Of a DNA stretch of 64,000 bases, positions 1 through 11,266 are shown in pieces (positions within the stretch are counted from its first letter, which is position 1; every line of letters starts with the position of its first letter). Source of the DNA: Adineta steineri (taxonomy: Eukaryota; Rotifera; Eurotatoria; Adinetida; Adinetidae); NCBI GenBank assembly GCA_905250115.1, contig CAJNOI010000253.1:1-64000 (forward strand), read 5' to 3'. Both the position numbers and the translations under genes were made by a program. A model generated the notes under the pieces. The model did no database searches. It was not told where the DNA came from and saw only the letters and a program-made list of their open reading frames with translations.

Positions 1-14
1 ACCCACACCCTTGT
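1..14. repeat. Telomere-like hairpin element, right arm only
   Basis: The window opens inside the C-rich right arm (ACCCACACCC) of the hairpin family found throughout the window. The left arm and core lie outside. The arm abuts the broken NHL gene piece that follows. Confidence 0.5.
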
Positions 15-185
15 GATAAAATGGTAAAAGATGTAAAACAAGGTATTGTTGTTGCTGGTGGACGAGGTAAAGAAAATAGTTTATCGCATGTATCCTATTC
101 TCAATGATTAATTGTTGATCGTTCGGGTCATATTTATGTTGTCGATACTCGAAACAATCGCATACAGAAACTTAATATACAATGA
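12..185 (+). pseudogene. C-terminal remnant of an NHL-repeat protein gene
   Basis: One reading frame gives a typical last NHL blade: GIVVAGGRG, then HIYVVDTRNNRIQK, ending at TGA 183-185. A TGA at 105-107 interrupts this frame exactly where NHL relatives have a glycine codon after the Pro-Gln of the blade start, which fits a GGA to TGA change. The upstream part of the gene is outside the window or lost, and a telomere-like C-rich arm borders the fragment on its left. NHL blades form beta-propellers that bind proteins or ligands. I call it a pseudogene because of the internal stop; a short intron removing the stop is possible but no GT/AG pair fits well. Confidence 0.7.
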
Positions 186-805
186 AATTACTCTTATATC
201 TCACTGAATAGGAAGGATAGTTTATTCTACATTCATATGTATTATTAAATGGTCTTAGCAATCTTATAAAAACAAAGTTTCAAATTGGTAATTTGATTTT
301 TTGCTTGATATCTTGTCCATAAGTGATAAACTCAGTAAAATGTTCTTAATTCAAGAAAGAAAAATCATGAACTTTTAAATCGAGTCTGATCTTACTGATC
401 AGTAACATCTCTTGTCAATAGTTGTTTTAGTATTTTTATTATTCTACAACTAATATGATACATGTTTCCAAATTTTCAAAGTTTGAAAAAATTATTCACT
501 AGTAAAGAGATAAAAGAAAATTTTATTTTTTGATCGGTTGAATTTTCAAGACTAGTGTACATTGGTTTTTAGGATACGGAAACCAAATTAGTGTATTTTA
601 CTCGTTTTTACTGATTTTCATGATTTCAAAGATCAATAGATAAGAAACTAAATGCATTTAATTGACAAATTTATAATTATCACTAAACTTTCCTATCGTA
701 TTCTAAGTTTGAATAAAATATTGTGAAATGAAAAAAGTTGAATTTAATAATAACACAATGACAACAATAATAAAATGAAAAGGAGAAAATGTTTTTTTTA
801 TATAT
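186..805. other. Intergenic, AT-rich
   Basis: There is no convincing coding sequence here. The stretch separates the NHL remnant from the 3' end of the minus-strand receptor gene. An AATAAAA-type motif in the reverse sense near 770-790 could serve as a poly(A) signal for the receptor. Confidence 0.5.
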
Positions 806-1906
806 TTATACAATTGATGTTCTATTGATTTGTCTTTGATGTTGATCAGGATGAACAGTATTTCTTCCTGTTCGAAGTGTGAATGAAGTAATAATATTAT
901 TATTCATTTGATTTTGATTTTGTATTAGACCAGTTGTTGTTAAAATAAATTTTAATCCATGTTGAAGACAATGTTTTATTTCTACACGAAATCTATGACC
1001 TGAAAGAGTATAAATATAGAATCCAACAACTGGATTAATATAATATAACATTCGAAAAAGATTGAATGAAAAATTATAAATAGCTTGTCCATTTGTAGAA
1101 AATTGAACATTAAATATAACTGTACCAATTGCACTGTACATATTAATAATAGACCAAGGTGCTACAATTATAAAAATAATTGTTATTTGAGATAAAAGCA
1201 TTATTATTAATTGACGATCATTTGAACGTAAACGTTCATTTCTATTATTATTCTGTTGTGGATCAATACGATTACGAACTGTACGAACATTAAGAATTGT
1301 TAAAATTCCAAAAATACCCATTAATATAAGTGGTAATATACAAGAAATAATAGGAACAAAAAGATTAAAGAAAACTAAATAATCATTTGGTAGAATAGTA
1401 CAACTAGATACATTATTGATTACTACAGATCTAGCAAATATTAAAGAATGTATATTAATTAAAAACATAAATACAGTTGTATAGATAATATTCTTTCGTG
1501 CTATTACTACAGTACTTAATTGACGACGTCGTATATTATGTGAACTTGAAAAGTATCGATCAATACTAGCAAGTACAATAAACCAAAGAACTAAACTAAG
1601 TGCAGGATATATAAGAAAATAACGTATTTTACACCAAGCCATATTTGTCGCTGTTGGATCCCAATTCCAACTAGTTGCAAGATAACGTGTTAATAAAGCT
1701 ACATAGATAACAAAAAAATTTGCAATTGAACCTGCTAAAAAATATATTGAACATGGATTATTACGTAATGAACGACGAGTAAATATGATAATATTGAAAA
1801 CATTTCCAAATGTTCCAAATATAATCGAAAGCATTGGACTTATTCGGTTAATCCAAAATGTCGCATTGTTGAGATTTTCAATTAGACGAGTATTGGAATT
1901 TGACAT
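806..1906 (-). CDS. Rhodopsin-like seven-transmembrane receptor (orphan GPCR)
   Basis: An intronless 366-residue protein with seven hydrophobic segments. Family A landmarks are visible: GN in TM1 (residues 34-35), Cys92 at the top of TM3 and Cys169 in the second extracellular loop as the expected disulfide pair, DRY at 116-118, and an AP pair in TM6. The short N-terminus carries an N-glycosylation site (NAT at 14-16) and no signal peptide. TM7 reads NPVVGFYIYTL, so the usual NPxxY is replaced by an NPxxxFYIYT form that I associate with the large FMRFamide-like receptor expansions of bdelloid rotifers. It should sit in the plasma membrane and couple a peptide or small-molecule signal to G proteins. 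The ligand cannot be told from sequence. The ATG at 1904-1906 is the first in frame. Confidence 0.88.
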   Translation of the reverse strand: MSNSNTRLIENLNNATFWINRISPMLSIIFGTFGNVFNIIIFTRRSLRNNPCSIYFLAGSIANFFVIYVALLTRYLATSWNWDPTATNMAWCKIRYFLIYPALSLVLWFIVLASIDRYFSSSHNIRRRQLSTVVIARKNIIYTTVFMFLINIHSLIFARSVVINNVSSCTILPNDYLVFFNLFVPIISCILPLILMGIFGILTILNVRTVRNRIDPQQNNNRNERLRSNDRQLIIMLLSQITIIFIIVAPWSIINMYSAIGTVIFNVQFSTNGQAIYNFSFNLFRMLYYINPVVGFYIYTLSGHRFRVEIKHCLQHGLKFILTTTGLIQNQNQMNNNIITSFTLRTGRNTVHPDQHQRQINRTSIV

Positions 1907-4782
1907 GATAATTAAATTTCAATATAATGATTAACGTTCGATTGTCTAAAAAGAAGGAAAAATAGATCTAGATCACTTATTCGGAATGTCAATAGGATAT
2001 AAAACTTATGTATGTATATTTATTCTTAAGATGGATTAAACAAATAGCTATTCTCTTTTTGTTGATTTAGAAAAAATTGAAAGATTAACTATTCACATTT
2101 GATCTTGTTATATAAGGAGATGTTTTCATGTAAGCTGATTATCTTATATAGTGAAGAATAATTGAATTATGCTCTCTTGATTCTGTTTTTCATTATTAAA
2201 CTTCTTTGTATATTTTGTTTAGAACAAGAATACCGTGTATCCTTTTGTTAGAATTAATTTAAAAAAAAATTAATTATTTTGTTTTACATTCGTAAGTACG
2301 AGTACCTAGAAAGATCAAAAAAAGTTTTTTTCATTCTCGATTCTACTGACTATCACAAGGTCTAAATCTACACCGATTGCGAATATACAATTTGTCTTGA
2401 AAAATCATGATATTTTAAATTCTCGGTAAGAGATGGCATATAATATCGTATATATATAAATAACTTCAACATAATGTATATCATCCCAATAATCAAGAAT
2501 TTATTTACGATTGCTTCATCATTACTTGTTTTTCAGTAAATATCTGTTATAAATTAACACATAATCGAGTTTCTAAAAACATCTAATCTTGAAAATTCTT
2601 ATTGATTAAAATATTTATTCGATTTTTTACTTTGCTATAACATTGTATAAATAATTCATTGATTTTATGGAAAAGTTCAACAGTTTTTCTTATTACTTCA
2701 GTTTTATTTCTATTGTTCATTTATTGATACGTATATACGAATGAAAAATAAATCTTTATTCCAAAAAAGGATGGGTGAGTATTTTTTGGATAATTTTAAA
2801 AAGGATTGATATAGAGAGTTGAAGATATGATATATAATAGGTACCACTTAAGAGCTAATGTGTGCGTGTAAATTTATTTTAAATAACAAGAATCGTAAGT
2901 GGACTGTGGAGCATCAAAGTTCGCACAGTAGCAGAAAAAGGGCAAATTCGAAAGAGAACAAGGATTTAATTATGCCATAAAAGTGAAATACATATACGAT
3001 CGAAGAACAAGCTAATAATTGTGAATTGAAATGCAAAAGAAAGGAAAGGTACCTGGAAAAACAAAAGGACATCGGGGTTATTTCGTTTAAGAGTTGATAT
3101 CAGGTCGTTACGCTGTTATATAAAACTTTCAGCAAAAATACTATGTCTCTCAACAGCACCAAGTTAATTTATTGATTTTTGAGTATTCTGCCATCCATAG
3201 ATAAAGAGCTACAAAACTATGCAAAAACTTTAATTATTAAAATAACGCTCGTCCGAGGACTCGCTTAGTTCTTTCTCGTAGAAATGCATTTTCTTCATAT
3301 TTACTGAAAAAACAAATGAAAACTGTGAAAAATTGATTTTCGATGTTTTTTTGACCCTGCGGACACACAAGCAGACAATTTATGTTTACTGGACTCTTCT
3401 CTACGAGAAAGAGAATACAGCTTATCATACCAGTCTGCTTGTGAAATGCACGAAAAACAGAAGATTTTGTGGTATTCTGTTGAAAGTGTCTTTATTTCCA
3501 TTTTTCGACAGTGAAAACTGCATTGCTCGATGTCAATCCATTTCAAATTCTTTATTAATTGGACATGAGGAATTCAGTGACAATGAACAAAAAATATTTT
3601 CTTAGACCTTCATAAGGGAATATTCAGAAAACGGGATTTTTGGATAAGTTAAAATTATGAAGCATACTGAATTGTCTATGAGACAATGAATGTTTTTGTT
3701 TTGAATCATTTATCAAATGACTATAGCAGAAGAAGAAATACTTCTAAGGAGAAAGAATAATATATATGTATTAATAAACTGTCAGTATGAGCGAGATTAA
3801 ATGAAGTATTCGTATTGCCAAACTTCAACCTTAGTTTACTTTCTATACTTTACTTAAATTTATTATGATGGCTAGAGTTAGTATATTAATACAGGTACCA
3901 ACCAGTATAATATATGAATAAAAACCATCGCTTCTTTTTATTTCTAGTTTTCTTACTCCTTCAAACTTACGATAAATATATATTTTTACATATTAATGAT
4001 CGTTTATTAGTTTTTTTGCTTCATTTAGTACTTAAAATACATGCGAAATCGAATTTTATATCTATGAATTATTATTTATTTAATGATTTTACTTCATGCA
4101 CTATTTCAGATTTATGATAAACAGAATTTTATATTAAAATAATTCATTATTTTTACTTGATTTAATATTTGAAACTTGAAGTGAATAGGGTAGTATATAT
4201 AGTTCATCGATTTCTTTTTTATTTAACATTGATTTCATTCTTGGACATTAAGGTTAATATAATGTTTTTCTTTTCAATTCATATTATAAATAATGATTTA
4301 TTTTACTTAGGTAACAAAACAAGAATTATTGAATATGATTTTCAATTAATTAGTATAGTCGGTCGTGACTATCGTTCTAGACTGTAATCAATATTAATTT
4401 CATAAAACTGAAAGTACAATTCAAGTAAAATAGGTTTACCATTGAAACTATATGATAAATGTGATATAGTTACATCTGACTTACCGATAGTGAACTGAAA
4501 CGAGTTAAAGAATACAAAATGACTAAGTTGATTAATCATATTTGTTTTTCTTTTAGGTAAGAATCTCATCAAGTAGATTTAGATAAAATCTTACAGGTAC
4601 TATTCTGAAACCATCTAAACATAGTAAAACAGTAGATTTTCATCACATGAAATTAAATAAATGACTTGTGTGACCACAAATTCACGTTCTATTTGTTATA
4701 ATGAATGTTGAAATATTTTATATTGATATGAAATCAATCTCTTGTAGATCATTAAAATTCAAGTATATCAATAGACAGCAAA
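1907..4782. other. Long intergenic region
   Basis: About 2.9 kb without a supportable gene. A somewhat more GC-rich patch at about 3237-3605 is open in both directions for short lengths but shows no domain, signal peptide or splice logic. Short open frames at 3914-4117 and 4169-4387 are Phe/Ile/Leu-rich translations of AT-rich DNA. The part nearest 4783 probably holds the promoter of the secreted-protein gene; no clear TATA box was identified. Confidence 0.45.
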
Positions 4783-5376
4783 ATGTTCCACCATTTATGT
4801 GGTGTATTTGCGATCATAGTCTGCTTATTCAATACCTGCCATTTATCAAGTGCTAATGTTGATGGTACTTTTGCTGCATGTAGAAACATACCCATACCTC
4901 TCAATTACACTTCAACACCATTACCGGCAGCAAACGGTACTCCAGTTGATACACTGGAAATGCGAAACGATGGTAATTGGACTTGCCAAGTAGGCGTTGG
5001 CAATGTCACTGTTGATGTCAATGTCCGATATTTTATATTAATCAAATTGTCAAGTGCTACTTGTCACGAAGCAAAGTTTACTGAATATGTTTTTACTGGT
5101 TTTCCCGATCCAACTGGAAATATAGTTGCAAAGATTTTCAATTTAACTGTTGATGTAAGCGATCCAACTCAACTTCGTCAACTTAATGTACCGCAAGAAT
5201 TCACTAATTATATTACTGTTGAAGGTAAAGCGGATGTTACACCTGCAAATAGCACAATTACTTTTGATTCAGAGAAGCATGGTAATAATTGTGGATCAAT
5301 CCCATTTGAAAATGTAATAATTACAGTATATACATACATACCTACCAATATTTTATCTGTCATTAAAAAGAAATAA
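4783..5376 (+). CDS. Small secreted protein of unknown function
   Basis: A single-exon frame of 197 residues. Residues 1-24 form a signal peptide (hydrophobic core GVFAIIVCLF, small residues near SSA), so export through the secretory pathway is likely. The mature part has four cysteines (about 33, 68, 94 and 169), enough for two disulfides, and several N-glycosylation sites (NYT, NWT, NVT, NLT). Predicted character is a beta-rich extracellular domain. I do not recognise the family. The frame, the codon use (rich in GTT/GAT/ACT, as in neighbouring genes) and the signal peptide support a real gene. The short Lys-rich tail ends at TAA 5374-5376. Confidence 0.7.
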   Translation: MFHHLCGVFAIIVCLFNTCHLSSANVDGTFAACRNIPIPLNYTSTPLPAANGTPVDTLEMRNDGNWTCQVGVGNVTVDVNVRYFILIKLSSATCHEAKFTEYVFTGFPDPTGNIVAKIFNLTVDVSDPTQLRQLNVPQEFTNYITVEGKADVTPANSTITFDSEKHGNNCGSIPFENVIITVYTYIPTNILSVIKKK

Positions 5377-6200
5377 AAATAACTACAGTTTTTATTTAAC
5401 CATGTAGCTGAATAGTTTTACCTTCTTTTCATTTTTAATCTAATCTTATTTTATGTAAACAACTTATATAATTTCATTTTCTAATCACTAATAAATAATC
5501 AAGCATATTTCAAATAGAAAATAATTTTTAAAGATTTTCATACACATAATATTTAAAGAATATTAATTATTATAGCTAAATAATAACAATGTTATAGAAA
5601 TAAAATATCTAATTGTATTCTTCATCTATTTGTTCAAAATACTTCATTAATAAAATATATCAACCGATCTTTGAAAAAGTCTAATAATGATACTTTTGAT
5701 CTTACGAATTTTCGTCAAAAGTGTCTACTGATTAGTTCGAATAAAACAAAAATATTAATTAGAGTAATGATGTTCTTTGTTCATATATTGTTTATTGAAA
5801 GCTTACCTAAATAGACTCTTTTTCTTTTGATACTAAATTGAACCCTACAAGTTTTTTCTCCTTGCATTCAATCAATTAACGATTCAAATAAACCAAAATA
5901 AAAGCTAACTATTATGAGAATATTAGGATCAGAATATTCCTATAGAATTCTTTCCAATGTTTCCATTCGCTTATCAAATATCTATGCACTACTAGTTAAT
6001 AATCAATTAGTTATACCTAGAATAAATCGATACTTCAATAATTATACAAATTAGTTCTTACACGAAATCTAGAATAGTTTTTGTCTTTATCGTAATAAAC
6101 CGAACTATAACACATATTGTATATTTTATGTTTCTCTCAAAAAAAAAATAACCTTGACAGTGTACCATATTGTGTGGTTTCTTCTCTACTAGGAATATAA
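5377..6200. other. Intergenic, AT-rich
   Basis: No coding potential is seen. The left part is the likely 3' flank of the secreted-protein gene, with AATAAA-like motifs near 5490-5520. The right part leads into the GST promoter. Confidence 0.5.
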
Positions 6201-6204
6201 TAAA

Positions 6205-6377
6205 AATGCGCTGTCATTATTTCTGTTCTGTTTTACTTTCGATGTAATGATGACGAAGCGAAAAAAACGCACGCGATGGTTCTTCTCTTTCACGTATAAA
6301 TACCACACCTCATATACGTACTACATATAGTTACTTTTTTTCTATTCTATAACAAAACTTCACTTTATACAACATCA
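6205..6377 (+). promoter_or_regulatory. GST promoter and 5' leader with TATA box
   Basis: TATAAATA at 6295-6302 lies about 80 bases before the ATG. Upstream, a CTGTCATTATTTCTGTTCTG block and a GATGACGAAGCGAAAA block are conserved at matching distances ahead of the decayed GST copy (7215-7330), which shows that the duplication carried the promoter along. The shared blocks are candidate transcription-factor sites. Confidence 0.6.
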
Positions 6378-6995
6378 ATGCCATCATACAAACTTACTTA
6401 TTTCAATGGACGTGGTCTCGGTGAAGTATCACGACTAATATTTGCTGCTGCTGGTCAAAAATTTGAAGATGTTCGTTATGAACGAGATCAATTTCCAGCA
6501 CACAAAGCTGAAATGCCATTAGGTCAAATGCCTGTCCTTGAAGTTGATGGTGTTAAATTACCACAATCATCAGCAATTGCAAGATATCTTGCTAAAGAAT
6601 TTCATTTAGCTGGTAAAGACAATTTTGATCAAGCAAAAGTCGATGCTGTTGTTGATACAGTTGGAGACTCATTCAAGGGATTTATACCAACTATTTTTGA
6701 ACAAGATCCAGTTAAAAAAGAAGAAATCAAAAAAAAATTCTTCACTGACGACTTACCAAAACATTTACAAAATCTTGAGACACTTGGTAAACTATATGGT
6801 AATGGTGGTCATTTCTTTGTTGGTAATCAATTAACATGGGCAGATTTATACTTCTACAATTTTGCACAAACATATATTGAAGCCGAAGCTGATTGTTTGA
6901 ATAATTTTCCTTGGTTAAAACAGAATCGTGCGGAAGTTGAAAAACAACCTAAAATCGCAGAATATCTTAAGCAACGACCCAAGACACAGTTTTAA
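6378..6995 (+). CDS. Glutathione S-transferase, sigma-class (prostaglandin D synthase-like)
   Basis: A 205-residue intronless cytosolic enzyme of normal family length. The N-terminal thioredoxin-like domain (about 1-78) has catalytic Tyr8 in the sigma-class opening [10 protein letters not shown], the [10 protein letters not shown] cis-proline loop, and the [10 protein letters not shown] glutathione-binding helix. The all-helical C-terminal domain (about 85-205) carries [10 protein letters not shown], matching the conserved capping motif of GSTs. It conjugates glutathione to electrophiles or handles lipid peroxides, and some sigma GSTs isomerise prostaglandin H2. A TATA box at 6295 and AATAAA motifs just after the stop (about 7000-7017) frame the unit. 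A broken tandem copy follows about 400 bases downstream. Family is certain; exact substrate is not. Confidence 0.95.
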   Translation: MPSYKLTYFNGRGLGEVSRLIFAAAGQKFEDVRYERDQFPAHKAEMPLGQMPVLEVDGVKLPQSSAIARYLAKEFHLAGKDNFDQAKVDAVVDTVGDSFKGFIPTIFEQDPVKKEEIKKKFFTDDLPKHLQNLETLGKLYGNGGHFFVGNQLTWADLYFYNFAQTYIEAEADCLNNFPWLKQNRAEVEKQPKIAEYLKQRPKTQF

Positions 6996-7214
6996 AGAAT
7001 AAAAGCCGAATCAATAAACATTTATAGATTTTTTGTTATGATTTTCTTTAGTGGCATTTTAAATATAGAATTTCAAATCATTTTTCTTCAATGAGATTCA
7101 TATAATTATGTATTATGTAATAAAAAACTAAATATTTATTATTTCATCAAATACATCGTCTTTGTTTTATCATTTAATAACGTTTTTTTTATATTAAAAG
7201 CAAAGAAAAAGAAT

Positions 7215-7560
7215 GTACTGTCATCATTTCTGTTCTGTTTTCGTTCGTTCGTTCTTCATATATATGTTATGATGGCGAAGCAAAATAAAGACGAACATAT
7301 CATATTTTTCTTTTCTTTTATATAAGTTTAACCCCTACATGTCACTTGTTCTCATTCTTTTTTTCATCATCAAACAAATCCCAATTCAAACAACATTAAT
7401 ACCAATATACAAATTTTATTATTTCAATGCTCGTGCTGAAGTATGACGGTTAGTACTTGCTGCTGTTGGTGAAAAATATAAAGAACAAGATAAATGACCA
7501 GAAAATGCCTGTTCTTGAATTTTATGGTAATCATATGCATACGATGTCGATGGTTATGCG
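7215..7560 (+). pseudogene. Decayed tandem copy of the GST gene with its promoter
   Basis: The promoter blocks and TATA-like TATATAAG (about 7317-7324) of the upstream GST recur here, followed by a recognisable GST start. The start codon is ATA at 7399-7401 instead of ATG. The frame then runs PIYKFYYFNAR, hits TGA at 7444-7446, continues as RLVLAAVGEKYKEQDK, and meets further stops. A later piece matching the [10 protein letters not shown] region is displaced by a deletion. Nothing clear is left beyond about 7560. It is a non-functional tandem duplicate. Confidence 0.85.
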
Positions 7561-8212
7561 TTGGATCAACATAAACAAGAAAAGAAGATTATGATCCAAT
7601 ATTTTTCTTGATCTGAATAGATTACATTGTGAATGGAAACTAATTATTAGAAAATTTATAATATTCTTTTTCTGTATAATTGTATTGAGTGTGAGTAGTA
7701 GAACTCTAGCAATTATGTATTAGTTTTAATTCTTAGATCGATCAAGCGTTATCTTATCAACTGTTTACCCATTTTAATTAGAAGTATCATACTTACTTTT
7801 CTGGTAAATAACTTGTTTTAGATTTATTCAATACATTTTTAATACAAACGAACTGATAGTCTTACTTTAAAAATAGGTAATAATAAGATATTGATGTACA
7901 AACAGGCATAGAACAAGTGTCTTTGAACTTAACGCATTTGTAAAGGACTTTTTGGAGCTTGTTTTTTCTAATAACAAAATTCTAGTCTTGATCATTTTTG
8001 TTAATCGAAAGTTATTGAACTCTGAAATGGCTATTAATTATATTATAATCAACTTTGAGATAAAAACTACATAGAATGAGTCATTTAGTCTATGTTTTGC
8101 TCAAATGATTAATATTATTATTCATATTTTAGTACTTTAAATACTTCCACTAGTTAAATTAGAATACAGAAATTGTAGATGTTCATTTTACTGAAAAAAA
8201 TCTTTGAGTGAA
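7561..8212. other. Intergenic between GST pseudogene and acyltransferase gene
   Basis: AT-rich sequence with no gene seen. The right end is the 3' flank of the minus-strand acyltransferase gene. Confidence 0.45.
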
Positions 8213-9562
8213 TTATATTGCATGAAACTTTTCATAACTGGATAACTGCTTATTGATTAATCGTTGAAATGGTTTTTCGACAAAAATAAACCAAATAACA
8301 GATATGATGAGACAACTTATTAATACAGGTATGAAGCATACAATTGTTAGAATATCGATTGAGTAGTATGTAGGATTAAATATATGACTGTGAGTCATTA
8401 TCAATTCGAATGCAATTCGACAATGAATTACATATATCAAATAACTCAATTTAGCAATCGGTGTCCAGATAGGATGCGATAAAAATGATCTAATCAATGG
8501 ACTATAGTAGGGATGTGTAGATGGACAAATAGCTGAAAAGAGAATAAATGCTAATGATATTGCAAATATTTGTCGAATAATGGAAAACATTATCGTTAAT
8601 ACTACAGGATTGATTGTATCTGGTTCAGATGGTATTGTCAATATAGCCATAAATAGGAAAATGAATGTTAAATAAGTATATTTCTTAATCATTCCGTAAC
8701 GAATCATAGTGTTATTTTTAGCATTGATTAGAGTAAATGCGAGAATAGATCCGATTATAAAGCTTGAATATCGACCTGGTATTGAGAAGTACATCAGTTC
8801 CAAGTACGGTTTTACTGGACTTGGCTCGATCACCTTTTCAAATCCTAGTGTGACATTATATTCAACTGTAACCCAATCAATAAACAATTGCGGCATTGCT
8901 AGCGCTAAGGTACTATTATGATATGTATGTATCAAAATATTCATAGTCTTTGGATTGAAAACAAGTATTGAATAAACAATGGACAATATAACAAGTATAT
9001 ATAATGATAAATAAGTTCTCTGATAATCGGATTTGGAACTAATGACGATATGAAGAATGATGGGTAGTATTATATGCATTTGCATATCAAGACTGATACT
9101 CCAGAGTGCAGAAAAACCCCATGACCATTGTTTCATATTAACAAAATTTTGATAAAATAGCCAGAAACTTGTCCAGTTTCCTTCAGGTTCACCTAATATC
9201 AACATCAGCATGGTAATCAGTAAGATTCCCGGCCAATAACGGCAGGCACGTTTCATTATATATAAAGGATATTCTTTCAATGAGAAAGAATCTTGATGTT
9301 GAATGAATTTCAATGTGAGAAGAAAACCAGATAGCATGAAAAATGTTTCCAATAATAACACTGCAAGAGATGATAATCTGTATGTATAACTATTCAAGTA
9401 AGTCATCCATTGTATATGTGGATATGGTGGAATCAATGAATTCAATACGCAACCGATATGAAATGAAACAATAGCTAAACAGGAGATCGAACGTATTCCA
9501 TTGATCGGAGCATATTTTTCTGATTGAAATAATGAGTACATATCTTCTTTTAACTGCCACAT
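8213..9562 (-). CDS. Acyltransferase-3 family multi-pass membrane protein
   Basis: About 449 residues and intronless. Around ten hydrophobic segments follow a short cytosolic N-terminus. The opening NGIRSISCLAIVSFHIG contains the family's conserved histidine in TM1 (about residue 35). KRACRYWPG, about 73 residues later, matches the Arg-rich motif of acyltransferase-3 proteins. FVEKPFQRL at the C-terminal end is also typical. The family moves acyl groups onto membrane or extracellular carbohydrates and lipids; animal relatives include the worm NRF-6 type, but the extracellular NRF N-domain is absent here. I start at the ATG at 9560-9562; two in-frame codons upstream a GTG is less likely. The substrate is unknown. 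Confidence 0.88.
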   Translation of the reverse strand: MWQLKEDMYSLFQSEKYAPINGIRSISCLAIVSFHIGCVLNSLIPPYPHIQWMTYLNSYTYRLSSLAVLLLETFFMLSGFLLTLKFIQHQDSFSLKEYPLYIMKRACRYWPGILLITMLMLILGEPEGNWTSFWLFYQNFVNMKQWSWGFSALWSISLDMQMHIILPIILHIVISSKSDYQRTYLSLYILVILSIVYSILVFNPKTMNILIHTYHNSTLALAMPQLFIDWVTVEYNVTLGFEKVIEPSPVKPYLELMYFSIPGRYSSFIIGSILAFTLINAKNNTMIRYGMIKKYTYLTFIFLFMAILTIPSEPDTINPVVLTIMFSIIRQIFAISLAFILFSAICPSTHPYYSPLIRSFLSHPIWTPIAKLSYLIYVIHCRIAFELIMTHSHIFNPTYYSIDILTIVCFIPVLISCLIISVIWFIFVEKPFQRLINKQLSSYEKFHAI

Positions 9563-10174
9563 ATTCACTTTTGTGAATAAAAAATATATGGGTAATAATA
9601 AAAATATAACGTGGTCTTGCTATTGTAATAAAAACCAAGAATGACGAAAAGAAAAGAGAAAAGACACAAAACAAGTACTGTTAGGCAGTCATATATATAC
9701 ATCATCCCATCACCTATATTATTCTTTTTCTTTTCTATACGAATGAAATGTGCGTCTAGGTGTATCGTTTAAGAAAAAAAAACTAACATTGTTTCAGTAC
9801 TTCGATGCACTAGTGGAGATTTTCGATTTTACAGTCAATTCGTATCTATTCAGCAGTTTTAGTGTATAAATTACTTCTATCAAAGTTACTCAACATTTAT
9901 ATATTGTTAAACTTCGATAATTCCTTTCGTTAACTTCACTGGTTTGTACCTTTTCTTTATCGCACATATAGAGATTTTTTCGCTTTGTTATAATTATATG
10001 TGGTCATTATTTGATTTTAATAAACAAGTGCTATTTAAAATAACAGAATTGATAAGTAATTATTTTACGATTTTATTTTCGTTAAACTTTCAATGTACTT
10101 TTTTATTACTATGTGAAATTAAGTATTTCTTCCATCTTTCAGCACTATTAATTCAAGAGAATATTTATCATATT
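9563..10174. other. Upstream region of the acyltransferase gene
   Basis: No supportable gene. An open frame at 9944-10234 on the plus strand is a Phe/Tyr/Ile-rich translation of AT-rich DNA that runs into the dispersed duplication, and I do not regard it as coding. The part near 9563-9900 should hold the acyltransferase promoter. Confidence 0.45.
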
Positions 10175-10985
10175 GAATGTTTTTACAATCTAAAACCAAG
10201 AAAAAAAACTCTGTTTGTCTTCAAAGATCATTGATCAGTATTTGATATAATTATAAAAGAAATAGATTATCTCTCATTGAATATTCAATATCATTAACTA
10301 ATCAGTTTTAATCGAAACGAAACAATGTTAAAATAAAATTTTGATATATCCTTACGTGAGATGATACAAAAATAAGTTTAAAATGATATATTTCTCTTGA
10401 TTAAATAGAAATTGTTTTGCATGAGTTAAATAAAAACAAGTTTTATCTTAAATAATCAGTTTAGAATATTGTAGCATTTGGAACAACAAAAAAAGATCTT
10501 ATATCAATAAAAAGATTAATGTTATTTCCTTTTCTCAAAATCAGCTTTGAATAAAATATTTATCATGATTTTTTAGAAAAGTAAAAAAAGAGAAAATCAG
10601 GGAATGACGTCAAATGCTGCATAAAATACATTGAGAAAAAATAGAATATTTATAGTTAGAAATATGTTGTATTTAACACATATGACATGATTCATTTTTG
10701 TTGGAAAACTTTTCCAGATATTCATGTTCATTAGCATCTAACTTCTAAAAAATGTACATTCTATGACGTCTTTGTTCTCTTCGTTGTGTCAATATATAAC
10801 GACTAAAATTACTTTCTTCTTCTTTTGCATGTTCATAAGTAGTATACGTCAGATATGAGAACAAAATTTCTAATTTTCTCTTGTATATTCTTTTCTTTCT
10901 GTCCTTTTTGTGTGCACAAGCGAGCGAAATTCTGAAAGTATTGACATGTCATTTGAAAAAAAACAATAAAGAAGACAGCACAAAT
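10175..10985. repeat. Dispersed duplication, copy A (pair with 35578-36365)
   Basis: About 800 bases align in the same orientation with 35578-36365. Conserved blocks include AGTTTTAATCGAAA, GCATGAGTTAAATAAAAACA, GGAAAACTTTTCCAGAT and GCATGTTCATA. The copies differ by many substitutions and small indels, so the duplication is old. Copy A contains a perfect TGACGTCA palindrome at about 10604, which reads TGATGTCA in copy B. Copy A ends against a telomere-like hairpin element at 10995. No open frame is conserved between the copies. Confidence 0.8.
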
Positions 10986-10994
10986 TCACTTTGA

Positions 10995-11040
10995 AGGGGT
11001 GGGTGTCGGTTTCTCACCTTTTAACCTCCACCCATCCATC
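10995..11040. repeat. Telomere-like hairpin element
   Basis: G-rich arm GGGGTGGGTGT, a core of about 16 bases, and C-rich arm CCTCCACCCATCC. It sits directly at the end of dispersed duplication copy A. Confidence 0.6.
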
Positions 11041-11266
11041 TTTAAGAATAAAACTCATATTCAGATAACTGAAAAATATTTCTCGATTATATTTTTATTT
11101 TTACGGAAAACAACAAAATATCACGAGAATATTACAAGCAAAATTAGAATTTTTTTTAGAGAATATGGCTGTAATTCAAATACTAATAAAGACCACCGAA
11201 TTAATGACTTACTAACGAAATATATAAAATTTTTAACAATCTGAAGAACTTCATACAAAAATATCT

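Noticed and set aside
3237-3605. Overlapping short open frames on both strands
   Set aside because: No domain, signal peptide, start context or splice sites; length is within what mid-GC non-coding DNA gives.
9944-10234. 96-codon plus-strand frame near the dispersed duplication
   Set aside because: Low-complexity Phe/Tyr/Leu translation of AT-rich DNA, and not open in the duplicate at 35.6 kb.
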